A stretch of DNA of 58,435 nucleotides, taken from Chloroflexota bacterium (GTDB lineage Bacteria; Chloroflexota; Limnocylindria; P2-11E). Of the stretch, positions 31,962 through 39,852 are shown piece after piece. Where the stretch lies: assembly GCA_005883625.1 (NCBI GenBank), contig VBDU01000077.1, forward strand, positions 1-58,435, given 5' to 3'. The first letter of the stretch is position 1. Each line of letters opens with the position of its first letter. Under the pieces are notes generated by a model that was given only the letters and a program-made list of their open reading frames with translations, did not search any database and was not told the DNA's origin. Both the position numbers and the translations under genes were made by a program.

Positions 31962-32522
31962 CTAGCGGATGTACCCGTAGTCGGCGAAGACGAGGCGCAG
32001 GAACGCGAGGCCGCAGAGCACGACCAGCGCGATCCGTTGGGAGACGATCGCGCGCGGGCTCTCCTTGCCGACGAGCGCGACCTGGCCCCAGAAGAAGAAC
32101 ACGAACGAGAGCTCGGCGAACATGAAGGCCGCGTGCTCGTACCCGAGACCGGTCCAGCGGTACGGGGCCGTCATGGTCCAGTTGAGGAGATCGTTCGCCG
32201 CCTGATAGAGGTGCACGAAGGCCGTGACGAGCGCGCCGAGCAGCATCGCGCCGCCGATCTCGGCGACGTGTGGGCGCCGACGCCAGGTGACGAGCTGGCT
32301 CGTGATGAGGACGTTCGCCAGCGGGATAAGGATGCCGTCGCCGACGATCGCGGACGTGTACGACAGCGTGGTGCGGTACTGGAACGCGATGGGGTCCGCC
32401 CGGAGCTGGAGGTAGACGCTCCCGCCGGCCTGGATGAGGAACCCGAAGATGCACGTCGCGATGAAGACGAGCCCGAGGAGAAGCCACGGGCGCTGCTCGA
32501 CGGCCGCGACGGTGCGCAGCAT
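31962..32522 (-). CDS. membrane protein
   Basis: 186 residues starting MLRTVAAVEQRPWLLLGLVF. There are five hydrophobic segments (about 13-35, 52-75, 87-106, 130-150 and 160-180). No family is recognised. ATG at 32522 has GGAGG 7 nt upstream, one of the few clear ribosome sites here. The AlkD gene follows 4 bp later. Bases 32523-32594 upstream hold only this leader. Confidence 0.72.
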   Translation of the reverse strand: MLRTVAAVEQRPWLLLGLVFIATCIFGFLIQAGGSVYLQLRADPIAFQYRTTLSYTSAIVGDGILIPLANVLITSQLVTWRRRPHVAEIGGAMLLGALVTAFVHLYQAANDLLNWTMTAPYRWTGLGYEHAAFMFAELSFVFFFWGQVALVGKESPRAIVSQRIALVVLCGLAFLRLVFADYGYIR

Positions 32523-32594
32523 CTACGCCTCCGCGATCCTCAATTTCGGTGGCGGGAGCCTAACGGAAAACTCCTCGTCCGTGTGTGTCGACCG

Positions 32595-33224
32595 TTACGT
32601 GCGTCGATGTGCCGGCGCACCCAGCAGGCCGGCGGCGTACGAGCGGCGGTCGAGCCGTGGCAGGCGTCTCGCGACGGCCCGCGGGACGAGCGGCGTGTGC
32701 CGAACCATCGCGAGATGCTCGACGACGGGCCAGAGGTCCTCCTCGCTCGTCGTCCAGCCGATCGGATCGAACCGCGCGAGCGAGATCGGGCGCGAGTACG
32801 CGCGGAGCGTCCGCTCGCCGGCGAAGTTGTAGTAGTCGTCGAAGTAGCTCATGACGAGCTCGCGGATCGTGCGGAAGACCGGCGGGCGGAACCGCAGGCC
32901 CGCGAACTTCGACGTCGCGACCGCACCCCAGAGGCCACGCTCGCGGTAGACCGCGAGGTCGTGGTCGTCGTCACGGTCGGCCTCGAGGTCGACGACGAGC
33001 GGCGGACGGCCGTGTACGCGGAACGCGGCGGCCGCGAGGAACGCGCCCTCGGCGCAGTGCGCGGTGCGGTCGCGCATGACACGGCGTGGCGAGCGCACCG
33101 TCGCGCCGCCACGCTCGGTGTTGTAGCGGAGGCCGTCGAGGTAGCGCTGCACGCGGGCGGGCGTGCGCAGGCCGCGGAGCGTGCGCAGCTCGGCGGGCGT
33201 CCAGTCAGAGCGCCGCCGCGCTAT
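32595..33224 (-). CDS. transglutaminase-like protein, non-standard start (ATA?)
   Basis: 209 residues. A cysteine in RDRTAHCAEGAFLAAAAFRV, followed by RPPLVVDLEADRDDDHDLAV (histidine, aspartate) and GLWGAVATSKFAGLRFRPPV, gives the Cys-His-Asp order of transglutaminase/peptidase-like proteins; the end FRTIRELVMSYFDDYYNF is typical of a bacterial subgroup with unknown substrate. The N-terminal block SDWTPAELRTLRGLRTPARV is complete but has no ATG, GTG or TTG before it. An ATA at 33224 overlaps the aldolase stop as ATAG, at the same -4 spacing as other junctions. GTG inside the block (at VQRYLD) is the standard alternative. Confidence 0.75.
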   Translation of the reverse strand: MARRRSDWTPAELRTLRGLRTPARVQRYLDGLRYNTERGGATVRSPRRVMRDRTAHCAEGAFLAAAAFRVHGRPPLVVDLEADRDDDHDLAVYRERGLWGAVATSKFAGLRFRPPVFRTIRELVMSYFDDYYNFAGERTLRAYSRPISLARFDPIGWTTSEEDLWPVVEHLAMVRHTPLVPRAVARRLPRLDRRSYAAGLLGAPAHRRT

Positions 33225-33961
33225 CGGTCGACCAGCCCGTGCTTTCGCGCGAGGTACTCGAACGAGGCGCGTATCGCGCCGGGGTAGAAGATCTCCCGCT
33301 TGCGGCGCGCCTCGTCCTCGCTCGTGTGGTGGACCCGAGCGTCGGGCGAGGGCTGGGCGAGGAGCTGGAGCTCGGCGGCGCGCTCGAGGAGGATCGCCGC
33401 GTATGCGGCCTCGGCGATCGAGCCGCCCACGACCGCGATCCCGTGGTTGCGCAGGAAGATCGCGCGCGCCGCGCCGAGGACCCGCGCCAGGGTCTCGCCT
33501 TGCGCCTTCGTGCGTATGAGGTCGCTCGACGCGGTGTACGTCGGCACGCCCGGCGGCCAGAAGAAGGACCCCTCGTGGCTCACCGGCCGCAGGTCCAGAC
33601 CGCGCGCGGCGAAGGCGATGCCGAACTTGGGATGCGTGTGGACGACGGAGAGCACGTCGGGCCGCGCCCGGATGAGCTCGGTATGGATCGGCCACTCCTC
33701 GTGCCGGCGCGACCAGCCCTCGAGCCGGTCGCCCTCGAGGTCGACGCGGACGAGATGCTCCTCGCGCACCTCGTCGAGGCCCACGCCCGATCCCTTCATC
33801 CAGATCGTGTCCGCGCCCGCGAGGCGGGCGCTCACGTGGCCGTAGATGTTGTCGGCGTGACCCTCCCCGGCGAGGATGCGGCACGCGAGGACGAGCTCGC
33901 GCTTCAGCGTGCGCTCGTCGGCGATCGATCGATCGACGACGTCGGCGAGCGGCTTCGACAC
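33221..33961 (-). CDS. class II aldolase/adducin family protein
   Basis: 246 residues. Metal-binding elements are SVVHTHPKFGIAFAARG and FLRNHGIAVVGGSIAEAAYA, the zinc histidines of fuculose-phosphate-aldolase-type enzymes. HADNIYGHVSARLAGADTIWMKGSG gives the phosphate/nucleotide loop position. It may be an aldolase, epimerase or decarboxylase; the group is functionally mixed. GTG at 33961 is separated from the divergent gene by 21 bp containing TAGTAT/CATACT boxes. The transglutaminase-like gene follows with ATAG. Confidence 0.9.
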   Translation of the reverse strand: MSKPLADVVDRSIADERTLKRELVLACRILAGEGHADNIYGHVSARLAGADTIWMKGSGVGLDEVREEHLVRVDLEGDRLEGWSRRHEEWPIHTELIRARPDVLSVVHTHPKFGIAFAARGLDLRPVSHEGSFFWPPGVPTYTASSDLIRTKAQGETLARVLGAARAIFLRNHGIAVVGGSIAEAAYAAILLERAAELQLLAQPSPDARVHHTSEDEARRKREIFYPGAIRASFEYLARKHGLVDR

Positions 33962-33982
33962 CGCGCCTAGTATGGCCCGCCG
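33962..33982. promoter_or_regulatory. 21-bp divergent leaderless promoter region
   Basis: TAGTAT (33968-33973, plus) ends 9 nt before the ATG at 33983. CATACT (33974-33969, minus) ends 7 nt before the GTG at 33961. Again no Shine-Dalgarno sequence is present. Confidence 0.5.
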
Positions 33983-35587
33983 ATGCCCGACGTCGTCATC
34001 CGGAACGGCACGATCTACGACGGTTCGGGGGGCGAGCCGTACGCGGCCGACGTCGCGATCGACGGCGACACGATCGCCGCGGTGATGCCCGCGTACGACG
34101 GCCACGGCGACCACGAGATCGACGCCCGCGGGCTCGCGGTGGCTCCGGGATTCGTGAACATGCTGAGCTGGGCGATCCCCTCCCTCATCGCTGACGGCCG
34201 TGGACAGAGCGACATCCGGCAAGGGGTGACGCTCGAGGTCTTCGGCGAGGGCTCCTCGATGGGCCCGCTCACCGACGGCATGCGCCGCGAGCAGATCGAG
34301 CGCCAGGGCGACATCGCGTACGACATCCCCTGGACGACCCTCCGCGAGGGCCTCGAGCACCTGACGCGTCGCGGCGTCTCGCCGAACGTCGCGTCGTTCG
34401 TCGGCGCCACGACCGTGCGGATCCACGAGGTCGGCTACGAGGACCGCCCGCCGACCGTCGACGAGCTCGCGCGGATGCGCCGGCTCGTCCGCGACGCCAT
34501 GCGCCAGGGCGCGCTCGGCGTCGGCTCCTCGCTCATCTATACCCCGGCGACGTTCGCGGACACCGAGGAGCTCGTCGCGCTCTGCGAGGAGATCGCGCCG
34601 TTCGGGGGGATGTACATCTCGCACCTGCGCAACGAAGGCGAGCGGCTCCTCGAGGCCGTCGACGAGCTCATCGCGATCGCGCGCCGCGCGCACGTGCGGG
34701 GCGAGATCTACCACCTGAAGCAGGCGGGACGCGCGAGCTGGGGCAAGCTTCCCGCGGTCGTCGAGCGCGTCGAGGCGGCGCGCGCCGAAGGACTCGCGAT
34801 CAGCGCCGACATGTACCCGTACACGGCCGGCGCGACCGGCCTCAACGCGTCGATGCCCCCGTGGGTGCAGGAGGGCGGGTTCCGCAGCTGGGTCGAGCGG
34901 CTCCGCGACGGGGCCGTCCGGCAGCGCCTGGCGGGCGAGATGCGCGCGCCGGGCACGACCTGGGAGAACCTCTACGAGGCCGCCGGCTCCGCCGAGAAGG
35001 TGCTCCTCGTCTCGTTCAAGAACGAGAAGCTCAAGCCGCTCACCGGCAAGACGCTGGCCGCGGTCGCGGCGATGCGCGGGCGCTCGCCCGAGGAGACCGC
35101 CATGGATCTCGTCGTGGAGGACGAAAGCCGCGTCGGCGTCTGCTACTTCACGATCGACGAGGCGAACGTACGCCGACAGGTGGGACTCCCCTGGATGAGC
35201 TTCGGCTCGGACGAGGGCGCTCCCGCACCGGAAGGCGTCTTCCTCAAGTCAAACCCGCATCCGCGCGCGTACGGCACGTTCGCGCGGCTGCTCGGCCACT
35301 ACGTCCGCGACGAAGGGCTCGCGGAGCTGCCGGACGCGGTGCGCCGCCTCAGCGCGTTCCCCTGCGACAACCTGCGCCTCGACCGGCGTGGCCGCATCGC
35401 CCGCGGCTTCTTCGCCGACGTCGTGATCTTCGACCCCGCGACGATCCGCGACCACGCGACCTACGAGCGCCCGCACCGGTACGCGACCGGGGTCGCCCAC
35501 GTCTTCGTGAACGGCACCCCGGTGCTGCGCGATGGCGAGCACACCGGCGCGATGCCTGGCCGCGTCCTCGCGCCGCGGAGGGACTAG
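33983..35587 (+). CDS. N-acyl-D-amino-acid deacylase family amidohydrolase
   Basis: 534 residues. DVVIRNGTIYDGSGGEPYAA opens the urease-like beta sandwich. The HxH of ordinary amidohydrolases is missing: after APGFV come NMLSWAIPSLIADGRGQSD, then IRQGVTLEVFGEGSSMGPL with a glutamate where D-aminoacylase has its metal cysteine. Later metal sites remain: MYISHLRNEGERLLEA (histidine), EIYHLKQAG (histidine) and SFGSDEGAP (catalytic aspartate). This is a known subgroup of the D-aminoacylase family whose substrate is unassigned. No signal peptide is present. Divergent from the aldolase gene; the 3' end overlaps the alcohol dehydrogenase gene by 4 bp. Confidence 0.9.
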   Translation: MPDVVIRNGTIYDGSGGEPYAADVAIDGDTIAAVMPAYDGHGDHEIDARGLAVAPGFVNMLSWAIPSLIADGRGQSDIRQGVTLEVFGEGSSMGPLTDGMRREQIERQGDIAYDIPWTTLREGLEHLTRRGVSPNVASFVGATTVRIHEVGYEDRPPTVDELARMRRLVRDAMRQGALGVGSSLIYTPATFADTEELVALCEEIAPFGGMYISHLRNEGERLLEAVDELIAIARRAHVRGEIYHLKQAGRASWGKLPAVVERVEAARAEGLAISADMYPYTAGATGLNASMPPWVQEGGFRSWVERLRDGAVRQRLAGEMRAPGTTWENLYEAAGSAEKVLLVSFKNEKLKPLTGKTLAAVAAMRGRSPEETAMDLVVEDESRVGVCYFTIDEANVRRQVGLPWMSFGSDEGAPAPEGVFLKSNPHPRAYGTFARLLGHYVRDEGLAELPDAVRRLSAFPCDNLRLDRRGRIARGFFADVVIFDPATIRDHATYERPHRYATGVAHVFVNGTPVLRDGEHTGAMPGRVLAPRRD

Positions 35588-36687
35588 GCGCCAGGCGCGG
35601 GCATGACGACGACCGAGCGCAGGACCTCGCCGCGCGCCATCGCCGCGAAGGCGGCTTCGACGTCGTCGAGCCCGATGCGCGCGGTCACCAGGCGATCGAG
35701 CGCGAGATCGCCGAGGCGGTAGCGCTCGGCGAGGAGCGGGATGTCCCGCGAAGGCAGGCAGTCGCCGTAGAAGGTCGCCTTCAGATGTCCGCGCGCGTAG
35801 AAGAAGCGCGACAGGCTGAGCGGTAGCTCCGCCGAGGGCGCGGGGACGCCGATGAGCACGCAGAGGCCGCCCGAATCGCACGACGCCATCGCCTGCTGGA
35901 GCGTCTGCGGGATCCCGACGCACTCGAAGGCGTACGCGACGCCGGTGCCGGTGAGCTCGCGGATCCGCGCGATCGGCTCCACGGCGCTCGCGTCGACGAC
36001 GTCGGTCGCCCCGAAGTCGCGCGCCCATTCGAGCTTGCGCGCGACGCGGTCGACCGCGACGATCCGGCCGGCTCCCGCCAGTCGCGAACCCTGGATGACG
36101 CTCATGCCGATGGCGCCGCACCCGTACACCGCGACGCTGCTCCCCGCGGCGACCTCCGCCGCATAGAGGGCCGCGCCGACGCCCGTCCCCACGGCGCAGC
36201 CGATGAGCGACGTCGCCTCCGGCGAGAGTCCCGCCGGGATCGGGACGGCCTGCGTCGCCGCGACGACGGTGTGCGTCGTGAACGTGCCGAGGCCGAGGAC
36301 GCGGCCGAGCGTCTGGCCGTCCGCGGTGCGCAGCCGCGGCTTCGCGGTGAGCGGCTGGACGCAGAACGTCTCCCGGCCGGCGGCACAGAACCGGCAGCGC
36401 CCGCACGGCGCGCGCCACGCGAGGACGACGGTCTCCCCGACCGCGGGACGCGTGACGCCTTCGCCGAGGGCGTCGACGACGCCGGTCGCCTCGTGGCCGA
36501 GCAGATACGGGAACTGCGTCCCAAAGTTGCCGAGCTTGGCGTGGAGATCGGTGTGACACACGCCGGTCGCGAGGATCCGCACGAGCACTTCGCCCGGCCC
36601 GGGTGGCTCCACGAGGATCGGCTCGATCGTGACCGGGTCGCCGGCTCGCCGGACGATCGCGGCACGCGCTTCACCAGACGCCGTCAC
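35584..36687 (-). CDS. zinc-dependent alcohol dehydrogenase (MDR), third of the operon
   Basis: 367 residues. Catalytic zinc ligands lie in ATGVCHTDLHAK and LLGHEATGVVDALGEGV. Structural zinc is in CGRCRFCAAGRETFC. The NAD(P)-binding loop is VYGCGAIGMSVIQGSRLAGA. The order and the SLSRFFYARGHLKATFYGD region resemble class III-like alcohol/formaldehyde dehydrogenases (FrmA/AdhD type). GTG at 36687 overlaps the LLM stop as GTGA. It is the last gene of the 15-gene run that starts at 50013. Confidence 0.92.
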   Translation of the reverse strand: MTASGEARAAIVRRAGDPVTIEPILVEPPGPGEVLVRILATGVCHTDLHAKLGNFGTQFPYLLGHEATGVVDALGEGVTRPAVGETVVLAWRAPCGRCRFCAAGRETFCVQPLTAKPRLRTADGQTLGRVLGLGTFTTHTVVAATQAVPIPAGLSPEATSLIGCAVGTGVGAALYAAEVAAGSSVAVYGCGAIGMSVIQGSRLAGAGRIVAVDRVARKLEWARDFGATDVVDASAVEPIARIRELTGTGVAYAFECVGIPQTLQQAMASCDSGGLCVLIGVPAPSAELPLSLSRFFYARGHLKATFYGDCLPSRDIPLLAERYRLGDLALDRLVTARIGLDDVEAAFAAMARGEVLRSVVVMPAPGA

Positions 36688-37760
36688 CGGGCCGCGGCCA
36701 GCGCCTCCCGGAAGTCCGGAAGGACCTCCTTCGCGACGCGCTCCATCATCGCGAGCACGTTGCCATGCGGGTACGCGCCAAAGCTGAAGTACATGATGAC
36801 CTCGTCGATGCCCGCCGCCTCGACTCGTTTGAGCTGAGCGACGACGTCGTCGCGGCCTCCCGTGACGATGCTGCGCTCTCCCACCTGGTCCGGCGTCATC
36901 GCGTGGATGCGGTCGACGATCTCCTTGAAGTACCGGAGCGACGGCGGAGCCTTCGACATGTCGTGCGGGAACGCCGGGCTGATCCCCTTGAGGTAGAAGA
37001 CGAGACGTTCCTTCGCGGCGCGGACCTCCGCTTCGCTGTCGGCGATCGCGGTGAAGTACGAGCACGCGGCCTTCACGTTCGGATGTCCGGCGGCGCGCGC
37101 CAGCTCCTTGAACTTCGCGACGGCGTCGGCGAGCGTCCCGAACACCATCGACGCGGCGAAGGGCGCGAAGAGGATGTTGTAGCCACGTGCGGCGGCGAGC
37201 CGCATCGAGTGCTCGCTGAAGGACGCGACGTAGATCGGCGGATGCGGCCGCTGTACGACGCGCGGCAGCACCGTGACCGGATCGGGGATGGTGTGGTGCC
37301 TGCCGCGCCACGTGAAGGACTCCTCGGTCCACGCCTTCACGACGAGGTCCATCTCCTCCTCGAATCGCTCCAGGCTCTCGGAGAACGGGATCTCGAACGC
37401 GCGGTACTCGCGCTCGTCATAGCCACGGCCGACGGCCCAGCTCGCGCGCCCGCCCGACAGCAGATCGAGGACGGCGAGCTCCTCCGCGGCCCGCAGCGGC
37501 TGGTTGCACGGGAGGAGCACGATCGCCTGAGCGAGACGTAGCCGCGTCGTCTTCGCGGCGACGAACGCGAGGACCTGGTTCGGCGTCGGGCAGACGCCGA
37601 ACCCGCCGAAGTGGTGCTCCGGCAGCCACGCGCCGTGGTAACCCATCGCCTCGGCGGCGATGGCCTGGTCGACCGTGTCGAGAAGGAGCTGGTTGCTGTC
37701 CTGGCGCTTCGCGCCGAACGTCACGGGGTTGTCCGTGAGCGTGAAGTAGCTGAGCTTCAC
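36684..37760 (-). CDS. LLM-class flavin-dependent oxidoreductase
   Basis: 358 residues, luciferase-like TIM barrel. VKLSYFTLTDNPVTFGAK is the first strand, AAEAMGYHGAWLPEHHFG the substrate/flavin loop, LLPCNQPLRAAEELAVLDLL and GRASWAVGRGYDEREYRAF the core LLM signature. It may be an FMNH2-dependent monooxygenase or an F420 enzyme. GTG at 37760 overlaps the FAD-oxidoreductase stop as GTGA. Its operon position between a flavoprotein and an alcohol dehydrogenase suggests a catabolic oxidation step. Confidence 0.9.
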   Translation of the reverse strand: MKLSYFTLTDNPVTFGAKRQDSNQLLLDTVDQAIAAEAMGYHGAWLPEHHFGGFGVCPTPNQVLAFVAAKTTRLRLAQAIVLLPCNQPLRAAEELAVLDLLSGGRASWAVGRGYDEREYRAFEIPFSESLERFEEEMDLVVKAWTEESFTWRGRHHTIPDPVTVLPRVVQRPHPPIYVASFSEHSMRLAAARGYNILFAPFAASMVFGTLADAVAKFKELARAAGHPNVKAACSYFTAIADSEAEVRAAKERLVFYLKGISPAFPHDMSKAPPSLRYFKEIVDRIHAMTPDQVGERSIVTGGRDDVVAQLKRVEAAGIDEVIMYFSFGAYPHGNVLAMMERVAKEVLPDFREALAAAR

Positions 37761-39352
37761 GCGCGCACCGCCTCGGGTCGCGCGATCGCGTCGGCGAGGC
37801 CGAGCCCGAGGTCCTCCAGGACCACCTGCGCGCAGTTCCGTCCGGGCGCGCCGGTGACCGACGCGCCGGGGTGTGTCGTCGCACCGGTCTGGTAGAGGCC
37901 CCGGACCGGGAGGCGGTAGCCCGCCCAGCCCGGCAGCGGTCGCAGCGCGCCCTCCTGCGCGAGGTCCTGGTCGCCGCCATGGCACGAGCCGCGGTAGTTG
38001 TGCGGATTGCGGCGCTCGAGGTCGAGCGGACTCTCGACGTGCCGGGCGAGCACGTTCTTTCGCGTCAGCCCGGTCACGTGGCGCAGGTACTCCTCGAACA
38101 GGGCGCCGGAGACCTCCTCCTTGACGGCGTCCCAGCGCGCGGGTCCGGCGTCGCGGAGCTCGTACGGGAGGAAGCCCACGACCTTGAGCGTGTGCTTCCC
38201 CGCCGGCGCGCGGCTCGGGTCGATCGCCGACGAGGTGACGGCGAGCAGCGGCGGCCGCTCGAGACGCACCTCCCCGCGCCGGAAGGCCGCGAGCGCCGCG
38301 AGCAGGTCTTCGGTCGACTCGCAGATCCCCGCACCGACCGAAGCGGTCGGCCCTTGTTCGAGCCGATAGCGCGGCTCGGCGTCCAGCGCGTAGTGAGTGA
38401 CGAACATCGTCAGGCCGGTGCGCCAGCGCGCGAGGCCGCGCACGAACGTCTCGCCGAGCGCTTCGCGCCCGACGACATCGGGCAGGTGCTTGACGTGGAT
38501 GCTCGAGACGACGGCGCGCCGGGCCCGGTGCTCGCTTCCGTCGGCGGTCGCCACGCCGGCGGCACGACCGCCCTCGACGAGGACGCGCGTGACCTCGGCG
38601 CCCGTCAACACCTCGCCGCCGTGCTGGCGCACGATCCGCGCGAGCGCTTCCGGCAGGGCGCCCGAGCCACCTTCCGCGGTCGTCCAGCTGAACGCCTGCC
38701 GCCCCGCGGCGATCGAGAGCGCCAGCAGCCCGGTGCCGGGCTGGTCCACGTGCGACATGGTCATGAGCGAAAGCCAGAGGAAGAAGGTCCGCACGTGCTC
38801 GTCCGCGAATCGCTCGCGCACGGTATCGAGCGCGCTCGCGTAGCGCCAGCGGACCGCTTCCGCGCCCTTGGTCGTCGCCTCGAGCGCGGCGATCGCGGCG
38901 CTCGCGGTGGTCGGCGGCGAGTACCGCGCCCCGTTCTGCGAGTCCTTGATCGCGTCCCAGTCCGCGAGCAGCTCCTCGTACGCGCGCGCGTCGTGCCGCG
39001 AGAAGCGCGCGAGCTCGCCCACGGTCGCCGCCCGGTCGCGGAACATCGTGATGCTTCGGCCGTCGGCGAACGGCATCACGACGCCCGGGTCGGGAAAGAG
39101 GTAGCGCAGCCCGTACGCGCCGAGGCGCAGCTCGTCGTTCCGGACGATCGGACTCGACTGGAAGATCGTGTGCGCGCTCGCGCAGAGGTCGTGCCGGAAG
39201 CCGGGCAGCGTGACCTCTTCGGTCGCCGTGTCGCCACCGATCGTGGGCGCCCGCTCGAGGACGAGCACGCGCAGGCCCGCGCGGGCGAGATACGCCGCGC
39301 AGACGAGCGCGTTGTGCCCGGCGCCGGCGACGACGACGTCGTGCTCGCTCAT
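37757..39352 (-). CDS. phytoene-desaturase-like FAD oxidoreductase
   Basis: 531 residues of the COG1233 type. The dinucleotide fold is VVVAGAGHNALVCAAYLARA with LRVLVLERAPTIGGDTATEE. The substrate-side block is GYRLPVRGLYQTGATTHPG, and the C-terminal FAD block GASVTGAPGRNCAQVVL. Such proteins include carotenoid desaturases, isomerases and unassigned oxidoreductases; there are no carotenoid genes nearby, so an unassigned oxidase is likelier. ATG at 39352 overlaps the DinB stop as ATGA. Confidence 0.9.
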   Translation of the reverse strand: MSEHDVVVAGAGHNALVCAAYLARAGLRVLVLERAPTIGGDTATEEVTLPGFRHDLCASAHTIFQSSPIVRNDELRLGAYGLRYLFPDPGVVMPFADGRSITMFRDRAATVGELARFSRHDARAYEELLADWDAIKDSQNGARYSPPTTASAAIAALEATTKGAEAVRWRYASALDTVRERFADEHVRTFFLWLSLMTMSHVDQPGTGLLALSIAAGRQAFSWTTAEGGSGALPEALARIVRQHGGEVLTGAEVTRVLVEGGRAAGVATADGSEHRARRAVVSSIHVKHLPDVVGREALGETFVRGLARWRTGLTMFVTHYALDAEPRYRLEQGPTASVGAGICESTEDLLAALAAFRRGEVRLERPPLLAVTSSAIDPSRAPAGKHTLKVVGFLPYELRDAGPARWDAVKEEVSGALFEEYLRHVTGLTRKNVLARHVESPLDLERRNPHNYRGSCHGGDQDLAQEGALRPLPGWAGYRLPVRGLYQTGATTHPGASVTGAPGRNCAQVVLEDLGLGLADAIARPEAVRA

Positions 39353-39852
39353 TCCCGGTCGGGTCCGCCGAGGGCACGCCGGAGCTGGGTCTCGTGCTCG
39401 GCGAGGTGCTCCACCAGGAACCGGTCGACGAGCTCTGCGACCGTCATCCTGCCGCGCCGGTGGACGCCGGCGCGCCGCCAGCGCTCTTCCGGGATGCCGC
39501 GCAGCGTGGCCACGCACTGATCGAGCGCGGAGCGCAGCCCGCTTGCGAGCCGCTCGCCGCCTTCGCGCCAGCGCTCTTCGATGGCCGCGATGCGCTCAGG
39601 GTCGTCGTGCGTGCGCCCGAAGGGCAGGTCCTGACGCTCGCGCGCCGCCACGGTCTCCGCCTGGCTTGCCCAGTACCGCACGAATTCGGCGACGTGTGCG
39701 AGGACGTGGGCGGCCGACCAGCCGTCTTCCGCTTCGCGGTGCAGCGCCTCCTCGGGGACGGCTGCGACGGTCGCGAGGATGCGCGCGCCCAGCTCCTCGA
39801 CCATGCGTGCGCGCCCGGCCGCGACGGCGGTGGCGCGAGCTGCTTCGGTCAC
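39349..39852 (-). CDS. DinB-like/mycothiol-dependent maleylpyruvate-isomerase-fold protein
   Basis: 167 residues, four-helix DinB fold. The three metal histidines are plausible in WSAAHVLAHVAEF and FLVEHLAEHETQLRRAL. DinB-type proteins include thiol-dependent transferases and isomerases. Its place inside a catabolic operon would suit a thiol-dependent conjugation or isomerisation step, but this is inference. GTG at 39852 overlaps the E2 stop as GTGA. Confidence 0.82.
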   Translation of the reverse strand: MTEAARATAVAAGRARMVEELGARILATVAAVPEEALHREAEDGWSAAHVLAHVAEFVRYWASQAETVAARERQDLPFGRTHDDPERIAAIEERWREGGERLASGLRSALDQCVATLRGIPEERWRRAGVHRRGRMTVAELVDRFLVEHLAEHETQLRRALGGPDRE

